The translations under genes were made by a program, and so were the position numbers. A stretch of DNA of 50,247 nucleotides from Anthoceros angustus. Lineage: Eukaryota > Streptophyta > Anthocerotopsida > Anthocerotales > Anthocerotaceae. The stretch is from contig MU008239.1 in the NCBI GenBank assembly GCA_010909165.1, forward strand, positions 1 to 50,247. Reading direction: 5' to 3'. This document shows, in pieces, positions 33,720 through 43,935 of this stretch (the first letter of the stretch is position 1; each line of letters begins with the position of its first letter). The notes beneath the pieces were generated by a model. That model made no database searches and was not told where the DNA came from. It saw only the letters and a list, made by a program, of their open reading frames with translations.

Positions 33720-34000
33720 GTCTATCTGAGTTCCACGGACCTCGGCTCCGCCTCGATGCGGTCGAGTTAGCGTCTCGGCCCCGGACTCGGCGCTCCCTTC
33801 GCCGAGAGGCAGATGGCGTCGGCGCCGCGGCCTAAACGGTCTCGGCCTCGCCACCGGCCGTTCTCGGCCATCGACGCCCGCGTCCCTCACATGAAGCGCA
33901 TCTCCTTCGCCTCTAGTGTGTCCACCTCCACGGGCCTTCTTCCCCTCGCGGCCCGTGGCGCCTCGTTTCCGACCTCGCCAAGTACGGTCCTTCTCGTCAT
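33720..34000. other. GC-rich inner end of X copy 1
   Basis: Abrupt GC rise with CTCGGCC words. A similar CGGCCTCGGCCCCG stretch occurs in the reverse complement of the X copy 2 inner end (38000-38160), so it probably belongs to X. Confidence 0.45.
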
Positions 34001-34324
34001 TCAAAAGCAGTGCTGTAGTTTTGCCTCTTCCTTTGCCAACGTGTGGCCTCCACAGCCCTCCCATTGCTCACCCTTGAGGAGCATTCCAGCCTCCTCCTCG
34101 CGCCCAGGCTGGCGCCTATCTCCTCTCGGTTCCAGATTGTCCTGCTGCGCTTTTCGCGCTCCCTTCTTGCTTCAGCCTCTCTGGCAACAAAACTTGCTGG
34201 TCAATTCTTGGCCGTCTACAACATGCTCACGTCCTCCCCTTGACCCGTGCCGTGGCAACCAACTCCTCATCGAAATCGGTCATCAGTGGCTTCAAGTCGC
34301 TCTCCGGCCAATCGAGAGATGAAA

Positions 34325-34843
34325 TCAGATTACGATGTTGCTTCCCAGCCTAGTTTCTACGTCATAATCAAACTCTTGCAGCAACAATATCCACCTGGCA
34401 ATCCTTCCTGACAGATCCGGCTTGTTTACAAGGTACTTCAACGCAAAATGGTCAACATGAAACGTCACCTTGCAAGCAAGCAGATAGTGTCTAAACTTCT
34501 TACAGGAGTAAATGATACCAAGACCCTCCCGCTCCGTGGTTGAGTAGTTCTTTTCAGCATCCGTGAGCTGTCTACCCGCATAGAAAATCGGATGATCCCG
34601 TTTCTTCTCATCTTTCTGACTTAAGACGGTCCCAATAGCATAGGCGGACACATCCACGTATACGTGAAACGGCTTCTCCCAATCCGGCGGTTGTAACGTT
34701 GGTGCGCTCACTAAGCTGTCCTTCAACTGCTGGGAAAAGCCTCCTGCCTTGCGTTCGTCCATTCGAAGGGTGTATCCTTTTTGGTTAATTGTGTCAACAA
34801 GGCTGCCTTCTTGGCGAAATCCTTGATGAACCTCCATACCCAC
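34325..34843 (-). CDS. pol: RNase H of interrupted gypsy element
   Basis: Nearly unbroken frame: [18 protein letters not shown] (in place of the common DASxxAxGAVLxQ), [59 protein letters not shown], then [16 protein letters not shown]. This is the standard Ty3/gypsy RNase H order, ending where the integrase linker begins. Confidence 0.88.
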   Translation of the reverse strand: MGMEVHQGFRQEGSLVDTINQKGYTLRMDERKAGGFSQQLKDSLVSAPTLQPPDWEKPFHVYVDVSAYAIGTVLSQKDEKKRDHPIFYAGRQLTDAEKNYSTTEREGLGIIYSCKKFRHYLLACKVTFHVDHFALKYLVNKPDLSGRIARWILLLQEFDYDVETRLGSNIVI

Positions 34844-34914
34844 TAGCCCTACAAAAGCTCGACCTGCCTTACCGTTTGAGGTCGTCCATCTACTATCACC
34901 TACTTTCTCCTTAT

Positions 34915-35450
34915 CTACCTGTAATCCTCGAGACTCGATGTGCTAACAAAATGCCCTCCGTCATGCCAAAATAACACTTCCGGATGAAGTTTCATGTTCG
35001 ACTCCCTGCACTTCTGAAAACATTGCCTCAAATGGTCTAAATGCAGGTTTCTTCTCCCGAATACGCAGAAATCATCCAAGAATACCTCCATGAACTTCCT
35101 CAGAAAATCTCGGAATATCGCGTTCACCACCCGCTGGAAAGTGGCCGGGGCATTGCACAATCCGAAAGGGAGCTTCGAATAGGCGTAAGTCCCCCAATCC
35201 GTTGTAAACGTTGTCTTGTCCTGATCCTCCCTCCGCAGCGAAATTTGATTGTACCCAGAATATCCATCCAAGCTGACATCTCATGTCGACTCATGTCCAG
35301 CCTACTGTCCATGAAAGGTAAAGGGTGATGATCCTTCTTCGTTGCTTCGTTGAGTTTCCTGAAATCTTGACACACTCGAACCTTTCCCTGCTGCTTCTTT
35401 GGTACAATCACGATGGGTGCGACCCACTCACGGTGAGCACGGGTAAATCA
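34915..35450 (-). CDS. pol: Reverse transcriptase of interrupted gypsy element (frame-broken)
   Basis: Two overlapping frames cover the RT core: [20 protein letters not shown] and HPLPFMD (35400-35310), then [39 protein letters not shown] and the active site [13 protein letters not shown] (about 35095-35055; FLDD for YxDD). KDHxPLPFxD and [10 protein letters not shown] are hallmarks of the Tat/Athila clade. One shift near 35280 joins the two frames. Confidence 0.9.
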
Positions 35451-36179
35451 CTGACCTCCAAATATTGGTCGAGTGATCCTTAACAACCATGGAATACTTG
35501 GGATTCAGCTGTTGCTTGATCCTCACCAGTCTTGCCCTCCTTGGTCTATTCGATGTATTCCAATTCTTCCGGTATCCTGTCATGTCTCGTAATCTTGAAG
35601 GCAAACACATCGACATATTCTCTAAGCACTCCACGAAACTCTTCTTTTTCTATCTGGCCTAGGTACTTAGAAATCTTGACTACCTTGCTAGGTTCTAACT
35701 CTAGGTCTTCTCACGGGATCTACATATGTTCCCTACGGTGCTACCTATCGGTTTGGACCCCTCTTCCGGAAAATCTCGATCATAGGCCCTACCCTTCCAA
35801 AAGGCTACTCCTTCCCTATGTGCCTCATCCTCAGACTCTTCTACGGTTTCCTCTATATGTAGCGCACCAAATCACTCTTTATTTGACCTCGTGAAGACCC
35901 CGATATGCTTCAGCCCGAGGAGCTTACCCCGTGCTACACAGGGTGTACCCGTCGGTGGTTTGCGGACTCCCCTCATAGGAGCCTTACTCCATGACACAAA
36001 AGCAATCGCCAGCGGGCCCGTTTCCTGGACTTGAAGGTGATGCCACTCGACCAAAATCAAAAACACACGCGGTACCATACAACCAAGGCCTACCTATTAA
36101 AACCTTATAGCCTAGATCCAAACCGCCGCATCACAATGTAGGTAAGATGGAAGGTGAGACCCCCAATTCTGATGGGCAT

Positions 36180-36360
36180 CCTTGACACCCAGTGGCTTTC
36201 TCCTTATGCAGGGCCATCCGTAAAATACTCGGGCGGGTGAAACTCGGTGAACCCAAGTTGATGAGTTGTCTCCTCGTCATCAAGTTGACTCCGATCCGAA
36301 TCTAATGGCACGTTAGGCACCAAACACCCCATAATCTCAACCTCAATCTCGGGTGCCCCA
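36180..36360 (-). CDS. pol: Aspartic protease remnant of interrupted gypsy element
   Basis: The minus strand reads EVEIMGCLVPNVPLDS (about 36350-36300), then, after small shifts, a GVNLM-like and RRQL-like continuation. That matches the D-S-G...NLM pattern of plant retrotransposon proteases, with the catalytic Asp present and the following Gly displaced by a shift. The stretch 35450-36180 is the RT N-terminal and spacer region. Confidence 0.55.
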
Positions 36361-37102
36361 AATCAGCGAGTTCGACCACATTTACCTCCAGCCGCTTTCT
36401 CACTCCCACTGCTTCAGGGATTCCCCTGATCGCCTCCTTCACAATTTTGCGGGATCTCGGACTCACCGCACAAGCATCTCAAGCCCGACCACAAATTCGC
36501 GGTCAAGTAATGCGTCGTGGAGATCTTATCGACAAGGTTTCCTCCCGCTTGCTTGCGGCCACGGCTGGTCGACTCGACCTTATTGGTAAAGTTTCGATTC
36601 CATGATCCCTCCTATCGGGTGGGTTCCCATACCCGTGGATCCACACAGCTCATGACCCGCTTTCCCGTGTCGGGTGAGCTGTTAATTCATCTTCCGGCAT
36701 TGCGCTACTTCTCGGCTAATGTCGGGAGGAAAGCCGATTCGTTCCTCCCCTCCTTTAGCCCTTAGCGTCTCGCCTCGGTGTGAGTCTGTCCACGTGGTGC
36801 CGGACTACGGGGTAGTCCTGTCCGCTTGGGTGAGCTGTTCTGCTCTTCTTCACGCGCTTTGAACACAGCGTCTCTCGAGGCCAAGCGGTCATCCTCACCT
36901 TCCTCCGTTTCCTTTCCTCGTGCGCCGTTTTCCATGATCGTCCTTTCTCGGCGGCCCTCAGTGGTCACCAGCCACCATCAACCTTTCATCTGCGCTCATT
37001 TCTCCCTCATATCCTTCCTCCACGATTCACTGTCACCTTGAATCCTTGAGGAATCATACTCGCTTCCACCTTCAACACCGTGTCGTGGTTGCAATTGCGG
37101 TT

Positions 37103-37990
37103 TTAGCGTTGGGCGTGCCTCTTCTGCGGCTCGGTGAACTGACTCTGGTCGTTTGTCACTCGCGTCACCCGTGCATCCGGGATCCCCATTTTATGTCCCA
37201 ATTCCTTACATACGGCAAAGGGTACATAACCTACTTGCTTCCAGTTACGGGCATTCGTTTGAGTAGTGACACAGGGCTCCGCAATTTGTAACACACCACA
37301 AATTGCCGTTGTAGCGGATGGTCTCCATTGTCCGCGATGTTGGACGTGAGCCATACCTTGAGCTGGTGTCGGTTGGTAAGTCGCTCTCATTGATTGAGGT
37401 GGTCGACTTCCGATGACCGCTTTTGTACTTAATGCGCCTCGTCCACGTACCAATAATCTCCACAGCATGCGGTTTCCATGATTTACGGCATGTCGTGGTG
37501 CGCGAATACATTCTCGGTTGGTGTGTCCCGTTTGATGACAGATCGAGCAATACACCAACTGCCTCGCGGGCGAAGGAGATCTTCGTGGAGTTTGATTTTT
37601 CACTGCCTTGACCTCCAACTCGGTCAACCGCTTGGTCAAAGCCTCCACTTGTCCAGCAATCCCTCCTCCTGCTGCAGACGTTTCTCCCCTCTCCATCCGA
37701 CGGACCGTCTTCCCTTTCCTCTCCTTCTCCAATGCGCGTTCCGCCTCCTCTTGTCGTTTTTTGACCTTCTCCAGGTCTTTCCTCATTCGTCGTTCGTAGG
37801 CCTTCTCTGATTCTTCATCCGATGTAGAGCTTTCCTCAGTTCCAGTCCTCACTTTCGGGAGGGGCGGGCTGGTGGAGGCGGAGGAAGGCGAGAGCTAGAT
37901 CTCCTCGATCCTTTCCTCTTCTTATGACTTCGCCTCTTCTTCCTCCTTCTCCCCAACTCGTGGACTCCCATTCCTCGGCTAAGCGGAGGG
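37103..37990 (-). CDS. gag: Gag C-terminal region with zinc knuckle, interrupted gypsy element
   Basis: A 249-codon open frame (37852-37103) plus a basic upstream extension. A charged coiled-coil (YERRMRKDLEKVKKRQEEAE, ALEKERKGK) is followed by LTKRLTELEVK and a CX2CX4HX4C zinc knuckle, CSICHQTGHTNREC (37549-37508). The knuckle is the nucleocapsid RNA-binding motif. The same coding direction continues in the gag N-terminal piece beyond X copy 2. Confidence 0.8.
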
Positions 37991-38299
37991 CCCACCGCTA
38001 ACGTGTTAACAGACGCTGGGAGGGCGTCACGGCGAGAAAGGTCGAGGCCGTTAGGCGGGCCGTTCTGGGCGTCTTGCCCGACGGGCGTTCGTTCCAGGCG
38101 TGGGAGGCGGTAGTCACGGGGCCGAGGCCGCGACTCGACGGGAGGGCGGGGTCCTGTCTTTCTTAGAAGTTGCCTTGTGCAACCACTTTAAAAGTCTTTT
38201 CTCTCTCTTTCAGTTTTCACTTCGAGTTTTCACTTTCACGCTTTACGTTTGCCTTTTCACGGTTGGATTTATCCTTTCTAACTTTCTTCGCTGGCGTTG

Positions 38300-40320
38300 A
38301 AGGGGTGTACCGCGATTTGGATCTCTGTCTTGAATAATACTTCTTTCTTTGTTCATTATACGGTCCAGAAGAAAGTTAATCATTTCGAAAATTTCGTCAA
38401 GCGGGAATATTTTGCGAGCAATGGTAAATGTTAGATATCGTACATATTCAATTTCACCACTATGATATACTAACCTCAAATAGTGCAAACAACTCCTTTT
38501 GATTCTTGATAACTACAAACAAAAATGGTTAATATTTTACCTCCATCTCAAGTCGAAGAAGATCTTGCTCGGTAAATACCTTTCTCACTAATGTGAGGCA
38601 ATGGCTGTGAAGATTTCCCACACTACGGAAATGTGATTGGGCGTTGCAAAGAGGTATCAACGTTAGAATTTATATTTGGAAAATACGAATATCAATTTTC
38701 CTTGTTTACATAAATTGTTACGGAACTAACCTTTTGAATGTTTTTGTAGTTTGGATCTTCCATCGAGTCAACAAGTCATGGTTTTAGCTCCTTATTTTGA
38801 TATTTCTACATTACCAAAACACAAATTTCATTAGTACTACATAAACTGATTCAAATAAACTATACTAAGAATAATATAAACCGATAACACTTACTTTTGG
38901 ATCTCCATGTCTTGCTCTAGGGTTGTCGACCCATCTTCATTCGGCGGTGCTGGATCTTTGAGGCTATGTTCCCAAATGGGAACATATCTATTTAAAATCT
39001 TGGAAGACTTGTGGATCGAAAGTTATCCATCCATTTTCCAAAATCGGCAAATTCTTTCGATGGTCCATACGTTGGTGCATTATCTTGACTCGTCTTTTTC
39101 CTCTTTTGTCCTTTGAAAAACAGTGTAATCATTATATACTACTTACAAATATACTAATTATTAATTACAAATATACGCAATTACGATGAAAGATGGTTTG
39201 TGTTGATTTTGTCATCCATTGCTTCAATTTTCTCCTTAATTTCCTTAAATGCAACTTGTTCGTGACACTCGTAAACAAATAATTAGTATTTATTACTGTA
39301 AATAAATACATATAATCGAGTGTTGTTGTTTACCTCCAAAATCGATCAGAATTGAGATCATTGTCCATTAAACCTCGGACCCAGTCATTGTTTCCAACTC
39401 TAATTGATTGTTGAGATTCTTCTTAATATCCTGTAACCATATACAACTAAAGTGAGTTGCGAGTTATCGTTTATGGATCCTCTAGAAGTTGCAACCAAGT
39501 CTTTACCTTTTTAATTTTTTCCGGTTGGGGCACGCAAAGGAGCAAGTCCTTTTGTCCATTGATGTGAACATAGTGTGCTCCGTTAGTCTTGTATCAAAGA
39601 TATCGAGTTAGAAATGTTCACGGGAGATTCAATTGATAATTGAAATGTATTACCTTTCTCAACTATCTTTCGATCTCAATGAGAGGGATTTGAACTTGAC
39701 TGTCATCATATCCTGGATCCCCATGGGTGGGAACATTGTTGTTTGATCGTTGTTAAGGTTTGTTGGGTCTTTACTATTGTGTCGCTCGGAAAAAATCATT
39801 TAGCCATGGATTATCAAAAATGGATTTGGCGGTAGGCGAAATGATCATTACCTTCTTGGATGTCGACCATTTCATCGTTGCTCTCATTCTCGGATGCCAT
39901 TCGTAATAAAAGCAACTCGGGCCAATGAATAACTTGAACTTTTGAAAAAATGCACGTGCTTGCGACTCTTCGGCAGCTTGCACAGTGCGGCATGTTGTGC
40001 ATGCCGCGTACTTTCAGCTGATAAAATATACTACGGCAACAAAGATGGATATGACTTACGCTCAAAGGTTTTGCGTCTCGTTAAGATATTCGACATGCAA
40101 TTTTGACGAATAGTTAGGAAAAACACGGTTAGAAATAAAATATGATTACGGACTTTTGAACCGTCGAGTGATCCAATATCAAGAGCTGCGTACGCGATGC
40201 ATGCCCGCTTACGGCATGTTGCGGCGCCTATAAATACCTCGGCATAAAGTTGACTCGACAAGTTGTCACGGACGCGATGTTGACTCAAACATTGCTGAAT
40301 GACCAATGCGACTCTAGCTA
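38300..40320 (-). CDS. X gene 2, copy 2 (multi-exon, unknown function)
   Basis: Unrecognised. Minus-strand exon-like segments with AT-rich spacers. EEIKEKIEAMDDKIN (about 39240-39195) matches KDKVDEIDNNIDN of copy 1. Another segment (about 38960-38890) reads NEDGSTTLEQDMEIQK. Most of the remaining open frames here are short. Coiled-coil-like, no catalytic motif. Direction is from the GC-rich centre to the inner end of X, as in copy 1. Confidence 0.3.
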
Positions 40321-40379
40321 CATTTTGAACCAGGTTTAAGACAATGTATGCCTAAGGAAAGGATTTGGCATGCGAGTCA

Positions 40380-41750
40380 GACCTCTATAGGTTGAGGCGC
40401 GTTAGTGCGGCTCTTGTGCACCGCATGGCGTCTTGAGTCAGAGCGGGTTACGTCCGGATGATTAACCGAGATTAAGCGAGAATAAAGAGGCAGTTAAGCG
40501 AGAAAGCGTCAAGCGGTCGAGAACTATCGAAGACTTGCTAGCGTTTCTTGGTCGTGTAGCGACTTTGAAGCGAAAGCTAGAAAGATAAGTTCGCTACAGC
40601 TTACCGTTCCCATGTCTTCTTGCGGTTGGACTGAAGGGTGTGTAGAGTCTCGAGGTTTTCTGCAACACATTCAAGGTAAGAAAAGGCTTTTGCAAAAACT
40701 TACAACGATAAGCTATTCACAAGCAAAGGAGGCAAGTCGCGAGCGGGGGTGTTAGCGAGGCGGCAACAAAAGAATAAAAAGGCGACCACGGCGTAAGAGT
40801 GTTTGTCGTCGTACCACGGAGACAAGGCGAGACCTCTTTTGTCTCCTTGCGCGGGAGCGGCGGCCCGGTGAGTGGAAACCGTCGCGGGAAAATCTACGAC
40901 TCGGTTCACGGAGCAACTCTTCCGTGTTCGAACCTTCGCGTTGTGGTATCCTGCGGTGAGCGGTCAAGCATGAGCATAGGCACAAAGACGACAAACAATT
41001 TCAAAGGCAAACAAACTCGCGGAAGTTTTTCACCTTTGTTGCCAATCGCGGCGTCTTCGTAAGCGTGCTCTTCACCTCGAGGGCCACGATCGATGATGAG
41101 GTATTGCACGAGGCCGTCGCGAACCAAGGAGGAAGCCAAGCAGTCGGAGGGTGTTTGATCCGAGGGACGTTCGGGCTCTGGGCGGGAAGGCAGACTCGCT
41201 ATTCACTCTGAGAGAAAGAAGCGGCTGTTGGCGTGGTGGGCGTAGGCGTTCATAGGTGAAGGCAGCCTTGCTGAGGTGAGCAAGGGCGTGAGAGAAAGGC
41301 GGCAGCCGGCGTGGTGGGCGTAGGGGCGTGGGTAGGGCGGAACCCGGCTGGCGGAGATGGAACTAGCGTAAGAGAACCGCAGGAGCTGTAGGCGAGAGTG
41401 ACACACCACGGCGTGCTAGGCGCGTAGAAGGGGCCCTAGCGGCGTGGTGGGCGGTGAAAGTGTAGGCGTGAGTGCTCCTTAAATAGACTTGAATTAGGGT
41501 TCCGATGCTTGAAGAGCCGTGCGTGGCGGTGTTCATTGGCCAGCGAGGTTCGTTTCGCCACATCAGAGGTTCGGAAATTAGGTTAGGTGTTGCATGGCTA
41601 GGTTTGGAACAAGGTGACTAGGTTGGTTGAGGAGGGCGCGGAGAATGGCGACCCTAGGTTGGTTGGTCTCTCGGTAGAGTAGGTTTGGTATTTTCAAATT
41701 TGGTTGGTAGAGAGTGGCGGCGACAGTGAGAAGGGTTAGGGTTTTGGGGC
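40380..41750. other. GC-rich centre of X copy 2 with promoter region
   Basis: GC-rich with GCGGC/GGGCG words and no conserved coding frame. The part at 41570-41750 is full of TAGGTTTGG / TAGGTTGG words and carries a telo-box-like TTAGGGTTT (about 41736) just upstream of the TATA box. Confidence 0.5.
41205..41395 (+). repeat. ~85-bp tandem repeat
   Basis: About two units starting GAGAGAAA(G)RGCGGC, each containing GGCGTGGTGGGCGTAGG. The third is degraded. Confidence 0.6.
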
Positions 41751-41751
41751 C

Positions 41752-41759
41752 TATATAAA
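41752..41759 (+). promoter_or_regulatory. TATA box for X gene 1, copy 2
   Basis: GGGCCTATATAAAGC, a full TATATAAA match, 2.18 kb upstream of the gene 1 ATG and at the position equivalent to 30092 in copy 1. Its conservation with the TAGGTTTGG upstream words argues for a functional core promoter. Confidence 0.7.
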
Positions 41760-41784
41760 GCGGGTTCACGGACCTCTTTGGTCT

Positions 41785-43935
41785 TTTGCTGGTGCTTTTG
41801 GGCTTGACCTTCCATGCGTCATTCTTCCTTGTCCTCTGCGTCTCCCTTTACTCCCCTCTTTCTCTATGTCCCTCGCACATGTTTGTCCGATTTCCAAGGT
41901 TGTTTCTGATTTCAAGTTTCATTGATCGGCTTTTGTCCGAGGCCAAGGCGGTTGGTTTCTCACTTGTTGCGGTCCAGGCCAAGGTGCTCGCTTGTCAAGG
42001 CGCTTTATCCGCTCCTAGCGATCCCTTTTTAGTTGCCTTAGCGTTTCTGCGCCCGTCTTGTGGTGTTTGCATCATGTCGGGTGATTTTTTCTTGTTAGCT
42101 TGCCGACGGTCTGCTTTGTAGTTGGTTGGTCCGTTTCGTATTTGATGTGCTTTTTAGGGGTTGGTTTTCGTTGTTCGCGTGGTTTTTTTTATGTTTTACG
42201 CAATGCACGGTCCGAAGGCCAAGGTCTTCTTCTTTGTTATTCGAGGTTTCTTTCATTGTTGTTTTGTTCGAGGCCAAGGGTTTTGCTTGTGTTGTTCTTG
42301 TCCAGGCCAAGGTGTCTTTCCTCTCGCTTTCGACTATAGTTGTTTTACTTTTCGTTGTTCTACTTGCCTCCCTTGTTTGTCTGTATGTGTCGTTCTTTGT
42401 GTGCTTTTTTTCTTTCTTTCTTGTGTTCTCATTTTTTCTCTTGTTGGTTTTATGTTTTGTACCTCATCACTTCACGTTGTCTTGTGAGTCTGTTTTTTGC
42501 TTTGTGAATATGTTGCTCGCGATCTTGACTGCTTGTTTTTGTGGTATTGGCCTTTTAATGTGTTTGCTTATTCGTTGTCGTCGTTATCTTCACGTTCAAA
42601 GGCGTGATGCCTATGCTGTAATGTCTTGTTCGCATCTTGTGTTTTTCATCTCTCTGTTTTCATTTTCTATATATACTATGTCTTTTAAATGATCATTTTT
42701 GTTTTGGTGTTTATCTCGTTTAGCTCACGTTCATTGTGTTTATCAAACTAGTGTCTTTGTTTGTATCTTATCTCTGCATTTGTTCTTCTTTTGAAGTATA
42801 AACTTGTTCTTTATCTCTCGCTTGTGTCTGAAGGCCAGGCGTTGTTCGACTTGATTTGTATCTCTGCTTTTGTACTGTGTTCATCTCTCAAAGTGTTGCG
42901 TTTAACTTTCGGTTGTGTTACATTACGTTCTGTACTTGTCACATGCGGAGAGCTTGTTCCATGCATGCCTTTGGGCAAAACATTTTAAAGGTATTTGTCT
43001 CTCGATTAAGTTGTTCACTGTTGCGGACAATTATTTGTGTATATGGTTTGTCGAGTTGATCGTTATTGTCGTTTGCATCTTGATGTGTGCTTCTTTGTTT
43101 TCGCCTGCGTATGGAAGGTAGATCACTTTATTCTTGTCTTTATCGCGATTGTCTTACATCTTTTGCTTTATCGTCCATCTGACGTTTTTAGTCACTTGTC
43201 GTTGTCTAATTTGATGTGTTTAGTTTCTGTTTATGTCGACTTTTTATTCTTGTTGATTGCATTATATCGGGTTTTACGTGGTTTGTCTTTTTTGGTCATG
43301 GTTGGTGTTGCAGGGTCCAATCTGGTTCTTTTCTTGCTATGTTAGTTTCATCGATCTTTGGTTTGTTAACTCTTTTGGCCTTTTGTTGCGGACCATGCAC
43401 GGAAAATTCTTAGGGTGGTCGGGATTTTAGTAAGAGATGTGTACACCCTTGCCTTTTGTCTTTCGTTTGTTCTTGGACATTATGTGCACCTCACTAAACT
43501 CGTTTCTTTGTAGGCGAAATTTGTCATCGTGTGAAGGGCTCTTCCAACATTCTAATTCAGTCTGCATGTATCGGGATAACTATTTGCACGAGTGTGAAAT
43601 TCGGTTTCTTGGTGTCGATCAAGGCTCGTTGTGTCTTTGGGGCTAATCTATCAATATTATTGGCGAGAAAAAAGTGTTTGGGAAGTATGTGGGTTTGTTA
43701 AAATGGAAGTTTTTCTCACTAACTTAAAATGGAGGATCAAAATCTAACAATGTATAGATCAAAATGATGTGTATCTCCCATCCCTCCCTTCGATTGTGGT
43801 ATAATCAACTTTTAGACCCTTCAGAGTTCTCATTTGAAAGCATTCACCTCCATGTAAGTCTTTTCATATTGGTTTGCAAGTTCATTAACTTTTCAAATGT
43901 TTTTTGTGTTTTGATCACCGGTGCTTTTCTTTCAG
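41785..43935 (+). other. Long leader of X gene 1, copy 2
   Basis: T-rich, 2.15 kb. The first 600 bp repeat AGGCCAAGG (at about 41940, 41968, 42218, 42272, 42305), the same word as in the copy 1 leader. The long hydrophobic open frames (42126-42692, 42761-43345) are Phe/Leu/Val-rich because the strand is T-rich and are not shared with copy 1. A TTCTTTCAG acceptor lies directly before the ATG at 43936, so the leader probably contains an intron. Confidence 0.55.

Larger units (their letters stand above)
23716..33900. mobile_element. Unrecognised ~10-kb element 'X', copy 1
   Basis: Defined by collinear inverted similarity to 38.0-47.65 kb. Matching pairs (copy 1 with the reverse complement of copy 2): GTTAGTTTT end at 23742 with 47602; GGATCCGGGATATACAAA block at about 24104 with 47346; exon blocks at about 26600-26750 with 45380-45540; 27430-27800 with 44420-44730; start codons at 28276 with 43936; TATA boxes at 30092 with 41752; coiled-coil exon at about 32620 with 39225. 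Left of the outer end is gypsy integrase, right of the inner end gypsy RNase H linker, so X appears inserted in that element. The inner boundary is blurred by a GC-rich stretch (33730-34000). I found no convincing terminal inverted repeat or target duplication. Confidence 0.7.
34000..37990 (-). mobile_element. Minus-strand Tat/Athila-like gypsy element, piece 2: gag-C, protease, RT, RNase H
   Basis: The middle third of an interrupted element, reading right to left: gag C-terminal part with zinc knuckle, protease, reverse transcriptase, RNase H, start of the linker to integrase. It lies exactly between the two inverted X copies. Order and orientation continue from piece 1 (gag-N, 47.65-48.72 kb) and into piece 3 (integrase, 22.2-23.7 kb). 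Confidence 0.8.

Noticed and set aside
35041-35328. Plus-strand frames across 34.3-37.8 kb
   Set aside because: Antisense shadows of the minus-strand gypsy gag and pol.
41736-41745. Telomeric repeat (TTTAGGG)
   Set aside because: Only a single TTAGGGTTT word occurs in the X promoter, with no array. At most a telo-box promoter element.
42126-42692. 188-codon hydrophobic frame, looks like a membrane protein
   Set aside because: The strand is extremely T-rich, which yields Phe/Leu/Val runs. Overlapping frames show the same bias and copy 1 of X has no equivalent.
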